Origin: Nageia nagi
Lineage: Eukaryota; Pinophyta
Direction of reading: 5' to 3'
Assembly (NCBI GenBank): GCA_050084985.1
Contig: JBITNC010000001.1
Coordinates: forward strand, 155,868,001-155,932,000
DNA: 64,000 nucleotides
Part shown: piece after piece, positions 12,401 to 24,149 of the stretch
Layout: every line of letters starts with the position of its first letter
Position numbering within the stretch: position 1 is the first letter of the stretch
Notes under the pieces: generated by a model
The model's input: only the letters and a program-made list of their open reading frames with translations
Databases searched by the model: none
What the model was told of the DNA's origin: nothing
Position numbers and translations under genes: made by a program

Positions 12401-13315
12401 TCTAGAGCATGATGGGTCAATTGGTAGCCCTACCTCTATGAGTTTGTCCAAATTTTGATGGACAAAGAGCCACCAAAGATATGAGGAATGTTTGAAGTCT
12501 AATTTTTCAATTTTAAATAGACACCTCTTGATTTCTTTGATTATAAAAGCCAAAAATTCATAGTAGATGTGAACCTCTAAAATGTTATAAGCCATTTGCA
12601 CCATGGCTTCATCTGCTTCAATTTGGGTCTTCTTTCCTAGGATGACTGCTAGTTCCTATAGCACTTCTCTATCCTTCTTTCTTTCAAAAAGAGATATTTG
12701 GTAGTTTAGTAATAGTTTAGCTTTTCTACTATCTTGGTATCTCCTTCTAATCTAGCTCAACATTTCATCTTGATTGATATAAAAATCATTCTTCTACTTT
12801 TTCAAATCAACTTGCTTTTTAACATGGAACATCCAGTCTATTGGGATAGTAAATTCTTGGATGATGGAGTTAGGAAAATAATCCAACACTACTTCAAAAA
12901 TAGGTTCAGATGAATCTCCTTCTTGAGTGCTCTTGAACATTCCTATTTGATAACCTTTTTGGTGATGCTTGTGTGCCAAAGAGTACAAGAGCTCAGGGTA
13001 AGTGAAGGACTCATAGGGCACATAATATGCTAGGCCCTAGTCAATCATGACATCTCTCTTTGAATGAGCAAGTGATTTCCCTTTCCAAATCACTTTAGGT
13101 GTTTCAAGTCATAGAAGAATATGAGTAGGGTTAGCTCTCCATGTGTCCATATGACTAATTACCCCCATCTCAATCTAGTTTATCCCTGGTGCATTCTTGA
13201 GATATTCTTCTTGTAAGGAAAGTAGATCATTATCAAGTTGTTCTACTTCAGCTACAGCGGATGAATAAAAGGTCACCATGATATTAACACCCTTTCTTGA
13301 ACTTCTAGTTGTCAT
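9450..13315 (-). pseudogene. Element C downstream ORF, function unknown
   Basis: A long reading frame lies between integrase and the 3' LTR, on the coding strand of the element. It opens with ATG at 13315 (first residues MTTRSSRKGVNIMVTF). Open segments 12794-13021, 12386-12604 and 10307-10606 are all in that same frame over 3 kb; the gaps between them contain stops, many of them TAG. At least one frameshift is apparent near 12100, because the better-looking frame changes there. Visible features are an acidic Asp/Glu/Lys-rich stretch near 10960-11040 (phrase RDGDDDDEFEKKDSS) and a Lys/Glu-rich probable coiled coil at 10307-10606. I saw no transmembrane segment or signal peptide typical of an envelope protein, and no family I can name. 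The last few hundred bases before the LTR look non-coding. Confidence 0.55.
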
Positions 13316-13959
13316 TTAGAAACAACAATCTAGGTAATGTGAGGTCCTATAACTTTTCTTTCTTTCAACATAACTTAGCTCTGAAATCTTTAAGCTCTGA
13401 ATGCTTTGGAAGGTTATGTGCTTGAAATTGGCTAAGTGTTGGACTATAAAGTATGAGGGAAATTTATTTATTCAAGGTTGGAAAGATTTGTATTAATGGC
13501 AATTACTTTTTGAGGATCTCAAGACCCATGCATTGTATGGATCAAGCTAGCATAGACTATATTAGTAAATTTAATGTACACTAGATTTAACTTATTGTAC
13601 TTATGCACCAGTTCATGAAATCCAAGGAAATATCTCCTTAAATATTGCTTTATTTAGTGATAGTTGAGCAACATGCTAGAAGTAACTCTTGATAAAGCTA
13701 AATTAAAGTTGACAGCTAAGTAGTATGCTAACATTAAAGTTGAGCATTAATGGCTACTTACTTTTTGAAAGCTATGCAAAAATATTTTTCATTTTTTTTA
13801 TGCTTTGCGAGTAGTACAAACTTACCTCATTACCCGCTAATATTTTAAATAGATCCCATTGATGGGAATAGGCAATTCTTGGGACTTGGTAACATCTTGC
13901 AACTTGAAAGAATTATTTTGCATAGAATAGGTAATAATGTAAGGCTCGCTCTAAAGAGA

Positions 13960-15200
13960 GTCAAATGTTTGGTGTCTTTTGGGCTTTGCTCTTTCCTCAT
14001 CCCATTTGAGGACAATATCACCTAGTTCAAACTTTAGCCAGGAAGACTTTTTTTTATCAAACCACCTTTTGATGATGTTCTAGCAATGTTGGAATGAATC
14101 ATATGCTTGTTTTGATCTTCCTCCAATTTTAGGATCTGATTATATCTAAATTGTAATGGTTCAAAGTCATGGTATTCCATTTCTTGCAAAATTTTTAAGG
14201 CTAATAACTCCATGTGTATTGGCAACATAGGTCTTTTACCATATACCAATGCATATGAAGATGTCTTTATTACTAATTTTATAGTGATTCTATCAACCCA
14301 TAATGCATATTCCAATTATGTATACCACTATTTATGACTCCCTTCAATTGTTCTTTTGATGATTTGAGTTAGATTTTATTAGTTGATTCGGCTAACCCAT
14401 TACCTTATGGGTAATAGTTTAAAGAGAATAACCAATACACTCCATGCTAAGATACAACACTTGATAAATTAACTCTAGTAAATTTCAAACCATTGTTTGA
14501 TACTATAGTTTATGGAATTCTAAAGCAAGTGATTATAATTTTAATTATTTCTATCATCGCTTCTTGGTCTGCATTCCTACATGGCATAGTCTCTGACCAT
14601 CTAGTGAAATAATCTATTGCAATCAAGATAAACTTGTGGCCTACTAAAGAATTTGGATTTATAACACTAATGAAGTCCATACTCCATTATTGAAAAAGTT
14701 CTTTAAATACCACAGGTTTAAGAGGCATTGTAGCTTATCTTCTCTTTCCCACAAACCTATTGCACTTATCACATTCCTAGGCAATCTTGAATGAACCCTA
14801 AAATATGGTGGGCCAATAATATCCAACTTCTAATACCTTTGCTATTGTAGTTGATCCACTATAATGCCAACTAGAGAATCTATAATGAAATTCATGTAAT
14901 ATTCTTCAATACTCATCTTGAGCCACACATCTAAGAAGGTTCTGATCAAAATTTTTCTATACAAATGGTCATCTATCACAACATACTTAAGGGTGTGCAA
15001 CTTGAACCTCCTTCTTTGAAATTTGTCTAGAGCTTTAGGGCAACTACCAGTTTGGTAATAAAATATAATTTGCTTAATCCAATCACTCTCTTGATTAAGT
15101 TGTTATTCATCCTCCATAAGAGCGATCATATGTGAAGCTTTAGCTATATTTTCACAAAGAGCCTTGCCTCTAATTAGCTTATTTGGTTTAATTTCTATAT
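13960..15200 (-). pseudogene. Element C integrase remnant
   Basis: The minus strand encodes, with stops, a gypsy integrase. An N-terminal zinc-binding region ends in CDKCNRFVGKRR (about 14740-14900). The core starts with WSMDFI (first catalytic Asp present). The second catalytic position reads VSNNGLKF, Asn where Asp is expected. The Glu is kept in NGLAESTNK. A C-terminal part lies in the open segment 14034-14315 (93 aa; YGKRPMLPIHMELLALKILQ). The enzyme would insert the cDNA into the host chromosome; this copy is dead from stops and the Asp-to-Asn change. Confidence 0.75.
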
Positions 15201-15229
15201 CATATTCCATTATTTTAGTAATTTAACCA

Positions 15230-15560
15230 ACCTTTCCTTCACCTATATCTCCTTATATAACATAATTTATTACATCTAGATGAATTGTAAATATAAGGAT
15301 TATATTATGGGATACATAATGCTTAAACTTCCTAAGCCTTTTCATTATGGAAAATACTTAATTTTCAATAAATGAATATTTTGATAGTGTTGATGTAGTG
15401 TTTGACTATGAAAGGCAATCAGATGTTCTTCATTCTTGTCATCCTTTTGTGCTAGGATAACAACAATGCTCCTATCTACTCTATATGTGTACATGATGAA
15501 ATCATTTTTCATATCAAGGTTTTTAAGCATAGGAGCTTCTATTATAGCCTATTTTATCTA
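15230..15560 (-). pseudogene. Element C native RNase H remnant
   Basis: Directly follows the RT. The open segment 15345-15530 carries DFIMYTYRVDRSIVVILAQK, then FHSQTL, the usual signature of the RNase H joined to gypsy reverse transcriptase. A frame break separates it from the 3' part. It would degrade the RNA strand of RNA-DNA hybrids. This is distinct from the second RNase H at 16885-17268 of the same element. Confidence 0.7.
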
Positions 15561-16730
15561 TTTAAAGGCTACCTTTGCTTCACATGATCGAGAAAATATA
15601 ACATCTTTCTTTAGAATTGAAGTGATTGGAGATACAATCCCTAAAAAATTATTAATAAATTTTCTAACAAAATTGATTTGACCAAGGAAATATTGCAAGG
15701 CCTTCTTGTTGGAAGGAAGTGGTAATGCTTCTATAGCTTTCACTATATATGGATCTATTGCTAATCCCACTTTTGAGATAATGTGGCCAAGCAATCTTCC
15801 TTGGATAACCATAAAGATTGATTTCTTTGGATTTATGGAGATGTCAAATTTCATGCATGCTTTAAAAACTTGTTTGAGATGTTCTAGATGATCACTTTTA
15901 CTTCTGGAGAAGATAGTGATATCATCTAGATAAATTAGTATAATCTTGTTTATTAGCTCATCAAATGCATGATCCATGGCTCTTTGAAAAGTAGCTCCTA
16001 CATTAGAAAGAACAAATGGCATTCTTTAAAAAGAAAATGTCCCCCATTTAGTTGTAAATGCTATTTTAAACTAATCTTCATCCTTTACCCAAATTTGGTT
16101 AAATCTTGAGTAACCATCAATCATTGAAAAATAGCAAGCTTCAACTATTGTATGTAGGATCTAATCCATTGGTAGAAGAGGATAATTATCTTTAAAAGAT
16201 ATTTTATTTAGATTTTTGAAATCAACATAGAGTTTGATTTCTCCACTTTTCTTTCTAACAGGAACTAGATTCGCAACCCAAGAAGAATGCTCAATAAGAT
16301 AAATGATTTTTGAATCAAGGAGCTTGACTAACTCCTATTTCATAGATTCTTCTATCTTTGGGTTGATTCATCTCTATTTTTTCCTATAAGGTTTGACCTC
16401 TAGGTCAAGCTCAATCATGTGTTGGATGACATTTTTATCATATGCCTTAAGATCATCATAAGTCTAGGAAATTATTTGGGAAAACTCATGTTAAATTTGA
16501 GACATAGCATCTTTTTCTACACTAGAGCACTTTGAACCAACTTTTATACACTTCTTGGGTTCTACTTCTAGCTTGAAATAATTCTCCTTCAAGATGACCA
16601 AAGACTTAGCCTTTAAGACATCTTCTGAATCAAATAATCTTTCAAAAGAGAGTAATTCTTTTGGTATCACATTATTTCTAAGTTGAATAATATTTGATTC
16701 TTGGAAGCAATTAGACATTTATTGAGTACC
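15558..16730 (-). pseudogene. Element C reverse transcriptase remnant
   Basis: The open segment 15558-16022 (154 aa) contains MPFVLSNVGATFQRAMD, then the active-site motif LIYLDDITIFSR with both Asp residues kept, and SINPKKSIFM with LLGHIISKVG in the thumb. Upstream, with stops, come WVANLVPVRKKSGEIKLYVD and the preceding linker (open segment 16491-16718). This is the polymerase that copies element RNA into DNA. Several stops before the open segment show it is not functional. Confidence 0.8.
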
Positions 16731-16884
16731 AAAAGTGTCAGCTACCAATTTATCTATAAGGAAGTTCATAATATGCTCATCAAAGTCAAACACTTGCCAA
16801 AAGTTTGTAGCATTAGAAACTAAAGGCCTATATTGAACTTTGACTCCAAGAGCTCCTCTTTAATAATGAGCGAGGTTATATCAT

Positions 16885-17268
16885 GCCCTTTTTCTAGTAA
16901 GTACATCAGCTATCTGGTTGTGCTTTCTAGGAACAAAGATAAAATTGATATCCAAGAATGACTAATAAATTCTACACTCTATTTTTGTAATTCTTGAGAT
17001 AATGATATTTTGCACTAATCTAATTTTTAACTTGCTTAATGACCAATTTAGAATCACCATGGATAATTAGGCATCTAATGCCTATACTAATTGCTTTAGA
17101 TAACCCTAAATAAAAGGCTTCATATTTAGTATCATTGTTTGTACAAGTCCATATGAATCAAAAGGAGAATCTTTTAGTAGTTTTGTTAGGATATTTGAAG
17201 ACCACTCCAACTCCACATCCATGTCTACACTAAGAACCATCAAAATACATTGTCCATACCTCATGTTC
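16885..17268 (-). pseudogene. Element C second (archaeal-type) RNase H
   Basis: With a few stops the minus strand reads TMYFDGS at about 17240, DTKYEAFYLGLSKA, IHGDSKLVIKQVKN, and NQIADVLTRKR near 16890. These are the four acidic positions (D, E, D, D) of the RNase HI form found in Tat elements and plant RVT_3 proteins; all four are present. It is downstream of protease (17503-17844) and upstream of RT, so it sits on the opposite side of RT from the second RNase H of E1 and B. Its proposed role is extra RNA removal during reverse transcription; that is family knowledge. A linker of about 130 codons connects it to RT. Confidence 0.75.
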
Positions 17269-17502
17269 TTTATCGATAGTGACTAAAATTGGTTGAATTT
17301 TCTTATATAAGTCATAATTTCCCATGCCAACATATATGGCCTAATAATTTAGATCATTTTCTAAAATAACATCAATTATTAGTAGTGATTTCCTTACTGT
17401 GTCACTCTCAAATACCTCCATTGGTTGTGGATCATTCATACAGTTTTATTTATTGATCCTCTTGAGATGAATAGTTTTGGTACCTTCATTTAGAATCTTT
17501 AC

Positions 17503-17844
17503 CTATTTATTTTGAAAATGACATAGAAGATGACTATAGTCTAAGGCTAGGTACCCTCCCAATTTAGTAGTAAATTCTTTGGAAAGACATATTTTGAATA
17601 GAGGTGGAAGATCAACTACAATAATATCTTGGACAACACAAATATCAAGGAAGGCATTCAAGGTTATTTGAACACCTTTAACATTACCAACTATATCAAA
17701 TGAGAAAGAATCTAATTGTATGATACCATCAATACATCTTGTAATGTACAACTTCAATTCATCTACAACAAATTTAAGGATAATAGTTATTGTAGCTCCA
17801 GTATCAATCATACTATTATTCAATACCCAACCTTCCAATCTCAA
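17503..17844 (-). CDS. Element C aspartic protease fragment
   Basis: A 113-aa open segment with SMIDTGATITII near its N-terminus, the D-T-G active site of retropepsins, intact here. Later residues include DIIVVDLPPLFKICLSKEF and GGYLALD. It would cut the Gag-Pol polyprotein. The upstream frame to gag is broken by stops. Element D has the matching segment at 62325-62850, which also supports this being a conserved part of the family. Confidence 0.75.
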   Translation of the reverse strand: MRLEGWVLNNSMIDTGATITIILKFVVDELKLYITRCIDGIIQLDSFSFDIVGNVKGVQITLNAFLDICVVQDIIVVDLPPLFKICLSKEFTTKLGGYLALDYSHLLCHFQNK

Positions 17845-17899
17845 GGATAAATAGAAAGGTCAGGGTCTTGTTATACCTATTGGATCTGAGGGACAACTT

Positions 17900-19700
17900 T
17901 AGACATAACATAGATAGGATTCTCTTCATTTGCCCCCTTTTTACTATTTCTTAATTTTAAAGCCTCTTGTAGAAGATCTAATTAACCTAGTATCTTTAAT
18001 GCATCAAACATGGTCATCCTAGGAGTTTTCTTTAATTCTTTCACAATACTAGATGGAGCATATGGGATGGACTTACTTGGTTCTACTTGTTGATGTATTC
18101 TAAAATGTTGGGTAGCCTTTTCTTTATGATAATCAATGATGAAAAGATATCTCAATGTAGTGGGTCTCTCCTTATCTAGGACTTCTTTTTTGGTCACAAC
18201 AGGGTTTGTTTTAACTGAGGCATTAGTACCTAGATTTTGAAAAATAACATCCAAATTTTGAGTAGTACTTGAATTTAATAGAATTTGATATTATTGGTTT
18301 TGAGGTTGAGCTAAGGGAGCCTTAGCTTTCTTAGGTTCAAGTTGGACTTGAGTGGAAGCTTGATACTATTGAGTGGCTTGAGGCTACTGTAGAGCTACTA
18401 AAGAAGTTCCTATAGTTTGAATGCAATTTGCTTGTTCTCCAACATATCCCAAAACCCAAAAGTTGACCATTATGAAATTTGTAGTAGGATCTAAAGTAAG
18501 ATCTACCATATAATTAAAATGTAACCCCAAATACTAATGTTGATATATTGCACATGAATCTAGAAAATGTGAAGCTAAACATGGTGGACACCATTCTACA
18601 ATGCCTAAGGTATCACTATCTACAAAACTAGTCATAACAACATTCTCAACTATTTTATGAGGATTTGATTATTCTAGTTAGTTGACCTTAGGCTAGAATT
18701 TTGGTTGATATTGATTATCATATTTTCTATAGTTAAAAACATGATTCTACCTTTCTTGTAGAGTGAGCTTATTAGTTAGATTCCTTATAGTTACCTCTAA
18801 CTACCTTATTTTCTCCTCTTCTTGAGATCTAAAGTGCTAGAGTGGGTAATGTTGGTAGCTAATTTTGAACAATAGGTTTGGAAGGAGGTGGTAAGGCCAA
18901 AAACTCTAGGGTGACCTATTTGTGGAGCTTACTTGGGAGGTAAATTTGAAAATATAGGCATGATCATTCTAGGATGCATTTTCCCAAAGGACACCAAGGT
19001 ATGTTCCATGGTTTTTGCTATCTGGTAAACATATAAGAATTTATCTCCTAACATAATAATAAGCATATTAAGGTTAGGAAGAAAATCGTTTCTATAATAT
19101 ACCAAAGCTTATGCATTTGCCAATCTAATCCTTACTAGTATGGACTTCCATGTTCTTTCAAATTCTAATATTAAAATCATTAATAGATTCATGAGGATAT
19201 CTTTTGATACATGCTATGAGGCTAAGGAATGTCCTATTATCACCATCTATAGAAAATCTTTTAATTAAATCCTGACACAACTCTCCCCATGAATGTATAG
19301 ATTAGAGGGTAAGAGTTCTGAACCATTCAGCTGCTTTGCCTTCAAAGGAGTGTGACAAAGGCCTAATCATCACTAGTTCATTAATAATATCAAATCTTGA
19401 GGCCAATAGAGATACATATTAATAATGATTATATGTCATCTTTTTAGAGCCATCATATTTAGGCAAAACTTTAAAAGCTACTAGAGGTATAGGAGGTGAA
19501 TTAGTAGCTACAACCAAAGGATGACTATTATTCTAGGTAGAAAAATCTATTAGTTGAGCTAATCTTGGAGAATGTATAGGGGATGAAGGAATTTTTGGAA
19601 ATGAGTCAAATATACTGATAATGGGATTGCCCTTAAAGGTACCAAAGGAGATGCAACCCAACAAATCTTTCACCTAGTATTCTTATGAGAAATTGATAGC
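17900..19700 (-). pseudogene. Element C gag remnant
   Basis: The minus strand near 19250-19340 reads SFEGKAAEWFRTLT, then LCQDLIKRFS and CIKRYPHES, the retrotransposon Gag capsid signature. Near 18570-18612 is CPPCLASHFLDSC, a zinc-knuckle-like C-X2-C-X3-H-X4-C with one residue fewer than usual between Cys and His. The C-terminal open segment 17982-18254 (90 aa) ends shortly before protease. Several stops interrupt it. It would form the particle around the element RNA. Element D carries the same gag. Confidence 0.7.
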
Positions 19701-19909
19701 TCTTGAAATCTAGGCTATTTGAGGGAATTTTTAGCACTACTTAAGGTTAGTTTGCATTTTGGAGGTGCCAAGGTTCAAAATATTGACTGGTTAATAGAAG
19801 AGTCACTAATAAGGTTAAAATAACCTTATAATATTTAAAGAATTCAATTGATAGCCCATCAGATGCAACTATCAAGCCTAATTATACCCACTAAATATAA
19901 AATTTAGCT

Positions 19910-19936
19910 GATGGGTCCCATCAAGCATGCTAAAAA
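19910..19936 (-). other. Element C primer-binding region
   Basis: Just inside the 5' LTR, the minus strand reads TTAGCATGCTTGATGGGAC; element D has TTGGCATGCTCGATGGGAC in the same place. Conservation next to the LTR, with TGG in D, suggests a tRNA primer-binding site. The primer tRNA is not identified. Confidence 0.45.
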
Positions 19937-19949
19937 TGGAACTTTCTAC

Positions 19950-21083
19950 TATTGATTGGTATAGCATAACCTCAAGAGTTTGGTTTGGTCATGTTCTCCA
20001 CTTCCCAAAATAGTAGATTCCTTGAAAGAGCAAAAAGGTGGTGGGGATGTGCTCATGTTAAATTTCTACTCAATCTTCGATTTATAGACTAGTTCCTATC
20101 TATATTTAAAGTCAAAAGTAACTAGAAAGAGATTAAAAGGATAAAAGTTATAGGAAAGAGATAAATAATAGAAATAATACTTAAATTAGGAAATGTATAA
20201 CTTGAGCATTGTAGCATAGGCAACAATCTATAACCAAGATCAAGAATAGCATGCTATCTCACCCTTGGGGTCTCGTAATCACATTACATAGCCACAATTT
20301 GAAGATAATATCTCATACATAACATTCAAAAACATAATAAGTAGCCACTTCATTACAAGAGGGAAAAGCATTATGTATTTGCATTATCATAGGTGAAAAC
20401 ATCTTATAGATTTGGGCAAATTTGCTAGAATGTTTGACCTTTTTGATTTCTAAAAGCTAGCTATTTATACAACTTCCTCCCCCCCTTGGGTGGTTGGGTT
20501 TCATTAATATACATAACTACTAGTATTGAATGAGATAACCAAAATAGCACTATTTAAGGCTTTATTAATATTTTGATTCTACTAAGGCTTGCTGATTTTT
20601 ACCAAAAAAAGTGATGTCGTGTCTCAGAATTGATGGACTCTATTGATAATCTTCATTCTATTGGGACCTGCTAATTTTTACCAAAAAGGAGTGATGTCAT
20701 GTCTTAGAATTGATAGGCTCTATTGATAATCTTCAAAAATCTAGACTTGCTATTTCTTGCTCCAATACTCACTAATTTTCATCAAGAAAATGATGTCATC
20801 TCTTAGAATCATCAAGCTCTAAATTTGTGCAATTCTTGGACACTTGTGTCAATAATTCTCAAAGATCTTAAGGTGAAGTTCAACACACTAAGGGAAAGAA
20901 ATGAGAAGAGGAGAATTTATTAAGAATAAAAGAATAAAAAATTTACAATTCTTAGAGACTAAGAGAATAATACCCCTCCTAGGCATTTTTATATACATAA
21001 CTCCCGAGGACTAAAGAATAAATAATAAGGAATAAAAAATAATAGACTTACCCCGATTTAAAGTGTAATTATGAAAGAATACA
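19950..21083 (-). repeat. Element C 5' LTR (right copy, 1134 bp)
   Basis: It matches the left LTR from the first bases (TATTGATTGG against TGTTGATCGG; the terminal TG has become TA) to the last (GAATACA). It lacks two blocks present in the other copy, about 550 bp and 150 bp. It would be the promoter copy for the element. GGAGG follows at 21084. Confidence 0.85.
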
Positions 21084-21088
21084 GGAGG
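21084..21088. repeat. Target-site duplication of element C (right copy)
   Basis: GGAGG, identical to 7586-7590. Confidence 0.85.
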
Positions 21089-21099
21089 AACCAATATAA

Positions 21100-22700
21100 A
21101 TTTGATTGTGTTATTTTATATAAATGCTGATTTTGATGTTGTTTTATATTTTTTATTAATTTTCCATAATTGCATTTTAAACTTCATCATCAAACTCTAT
21201 CATAAGAGGACCATCAATGGTCCATTTTAGATCTCCATGGACCCATTTCTTGAGGAATTGAGTGCTAAAAGTTTTATGGTAATATCTATAAGTGTTGAAC
21301 TTCATAATAGCATAGCTTGCAAAGTTTATATATTGATATTTTACAAATCTTTTATCCTCATTATTGATTTTTAATCATGAATAGCCCTTTATCTTAAAAA
21401 AAAAATACCTCAATAAAGTTATCAAAATAATATTCAAGCTTAAACTTATATCTATAAGAGATTTCTTAATAGGTACACTAAATATCTTGCTTTTTATATA
21501 AAAAGATAAATTTTATTTAATCACATCCTTGGATAGGAACTCACTATCATCAAATTGAATCATATTAATCTATTTAAAATAATTCAACATTTCTCCAAAG
21601 ATACTTATTGCAAGGTTAATATCAACTTGTTGATTCATGATATAATTAAAAACAATATTTCTATGTTCTTTAAAAAGAATAAGAAAATCATATAAATAAA
21701 TTTTATCATGATATAGAATTTTTATGAACATAATTTCTTTGAATAGTAACAAAATTAATCTCACATCTTTTATTATATTTGTGTGCATAGGCACACTCAT
21801 CATGTATTATCATGTTGACCATTGCATTGGGAGTGTTGGAATAATTGTTTTTAAGAGCTTCATTTTATGTATCTCTATTGGCATACTCAATCCTTCTAGG
21901 CTTCCACTTTCTAGAAATGCATGAAAGTTCCTCTTCATATCCATATAACCACTAGTTGTATTTCCCTTAACTTGATGATACAAATAATAAGCACATGTTC
22001 TATATCAATGAGGCTTATCCTTATCATATTAATATTCCCTTTCTTTATTAACATAAATCAACCCTCTAACAAGGAAATATTAGAATTTTTAGCTAGGAAT
22101 TACTAAAAAATGAAAGTAGGATTCTACTTAATTTTGATCTTTTGAATCATCATTTAAAGAAGTGATTTTAGTTTCATTAATGTATTTGTCTTCCTTCTTA
22201 GTGTGTGTTTCCTTTTAATTTTCTTTTGAAGTACTTGAAAACTTAACACACCTATTTAGATCAAGCATATTCCTTTGTCTATCATCTTATATGCTATTTT
22301 TATAAAAGGCTCATACTAGTAGTTAATTGTATATTACTTCAATCTAATGAGAATATTATCTAACAAAATATCTTTAAGATTATATTTTGAAAATAATCTT
22401 CAATTGAGTATAGGATGTGGTGGATCTAGCTCTAGAGTGTGGACCCATGTTTGTACTTCTTCTACCAAGCTATGAAGAAAATATTTAGTCTTAATATTAT
22501 CATTGATTTTATTTTATTGCTTCATTGTGTACTTAAACAATTGAATGTGAGAATTTTGATTTCTTTCACCATTAAAGTTCTCTAATTTTAAATCAAGTTA
22601 ATTTTCATCATAATAATATTCTAAATCTTAGTGTATAAAGACTTTCCCTCTTCCTGTGTGGGCATATATTTTTCCTTAAGTATATTTCTCTTTTAATATT
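21100..22700 (-). pseudogene. Gypsy gag-protease remnant
   Basis: The minus strand reads, with stops, a Gag-like stretch at about 22330-22620 (LENFNGERNQNSHIQLFKYT, then HSLVEEVQTWVHTLE) and further down a retropepsin-like stretch near 21400-21480 (KSLIDIGLSLNII). Between them the open segment 21570-21803 (77 aa) is in a matching position. This is the front half of an old minus-strand Ty3/gypsy element. Its RT and integrase are not visible. It is not the same as the plus-strand integrase tail left of element C. Confidence 0.5.
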
Positions 22701-22719
22701 AAAGTTTCTTACTAAGCTC

Positions 22720-23390
22720 TTCATACTGAGGGGTGACTTCCTTATTAGCTATGCAAAATTCCAAAGGTGGAGTAACCTCTCCATTGATATATTCATCATA
22801 TAATAAGGAAATAACTTACCATTTGTTGGCATTATTTAACCGTTTATGAGTACTATATGAATATCCATATTAGAAGAACTTAAATTCAAATATTAAACAT
22901 CTTAAAAACCCTAGTATTTTTGGCATATTAAAACTCCTAAAAATAAGGATTCAAAAAAATATTATGTTCACTAGTTAGTAGATACTTTAAAAAAATTAAT
23001 AATCAAATGAATTGAGTATCACAAGTGTTATTTCTTAGTTTTATGATAGTAACTAAGAAAAATAATAAAATAAACTAGGTGAAATAATTTTCTTAGTTAT
23101 TGAAATTGACCTAGTCCTATTAACATGAGAATTGAGATAAAATAGTTATCATCCTTACTTATGATATGTAAATCTTTATAAGTTATACTTTTATAGAGAT
23201 CATCAAGTACATATTTCCTTTTTTTTATCTATGTCTACTTTTACAAACATACTTAATCAAATAGTATTTAAAAAATGCACATATAAAAAAAATGAAGATA
23301 CAAAAAATTTATCTTAGTTCACCCAATGTGTGTTGAAAATTGATTTTCCAAACTTATAATTAACTTTGTTATTCTTTACCTATAATTTTT
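22720..23390. other. No gene recognised
   Basis: AT-rich sequence with no coherent frame. Possibly the leader or LTR of the minus-strand gypsy remnant to its left. Confidence 0.3.
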
Positions 23391-23640
23391 TGTTTTTTTT
23401 TTTTTTTTTTTATAAAAGTTATAAACTATATGCATATATCACTTTATTCTATATGCATATATTGCCTTATTCCTTTTACATATATTATGTAGATATCGTA
23501 TGCATATATCATGTATATATCATATACATATATCATATAGATATCATATGTGTATATCATGTAGATATCCTATGAATATATCATGTAAAAGCTCATGCAT
23601 ATATAACTTAAATTTTATGCATATATACATTTATTTGTTA
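23391..23640. repeat. Poly-T tract and degenerate TATGCATATATCATG repeats
   Basis: A run of about 20 T's, then from about 23440 to 23635 a degenerate tandem series of phrases such as ATATCATGTAGATATC and TATGCATATATC, roughly 24 bases per unit. The plus-strand frame across it is a by-product of the repeat. Confidence 0.6.
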
Positions 23641-24017
23641 TGTGCATATAACTACAAAAAAGGTTTGTAATAGACTAATATTTTAGTTCATCTTTAAACA
23701 AGCATTTCAATTCATATTTAGGAATTGTATTATAATTGTATATACTAGGCTTGCATTCATTATGTTTTAGGTTATATTATTACATTGTTGATGTGTAGCT
23801 TAGTTTGAGAGACTAAGTGAAGTATGTTGGTTGAGGATTCTAATAGAAATCTATCCTATATTTTATATATTTGATTCTAGTATTAATATATTTAGTTCCT
23901 ATTATTTTCTCCATTGATATATTGCTCCATTATTTTTTTAGATTAGTGAGATTGTATTTCCTCCATTTTTGAATGTATGTGTATTCGGATTTGTTGAATC
24001 TATTTAGATTTGTACCA

Positions 24018-24029
24018 TGGTATCAAAGC
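24018..24029 (+). other. Primer-binding site of a Ty1/copia-like element (F)
   Basis: TGGTATCAAAGC matches the initiator-Met tRNA primer site common in plant copia elements (TGGTATCAGAGC form). It is followed about 150 bases later by copia Gag-like sequence. The LTR to its left was not delimited. Confidence 0.6.
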
Positions 24030-24149
24030 TAGTTTGATTTGATGGGTTTGAAGAAGCATGGTGAATTGATGGTTAGAGTAAAATTATGGGGATATTGAAA
24101 ATAATTTATCAAGTTATTTTCTAGTTAATTTCCTATGGGGTTTCTTATT

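Larger units (their letters stand above)
7591..21083 (-). mobile_element. Element C: Ty3/gypsy (Tat-like) LTR retrotransposon
   Basis: A complete but dead element of about 13.5 kb in minus orientation, defined by two LTRs and a GGAGG duplication. Reading from right to left, the internal order is gag, protease, a second (archaeal-type) RNase H, reverse transcriptase, native RNase H, integrase and a long extra frame before the 3' LTR. Stops, mostly TAG, interrupt every domain, and integrase has an Asp-to-Asn change at its second catalytic position. Having a second RNase H is a known mark of the Tat branch of plant gypsy elements, but its place here, before RT, differs from E1 and B in this window. 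Element D is a close relative. Confidence 0.85.

Noticed and set aside
9450-13315. Envelope gene for the downstream ORF of element C
   Set aside because: No signal peptide, transmembrane helix or cysteine pattern was seen; left as unknown.
23366-23575. Frame rich in Tyr and Ile
   Set aside because: A product of poly-T and the degenerate ATATCATG repeat.
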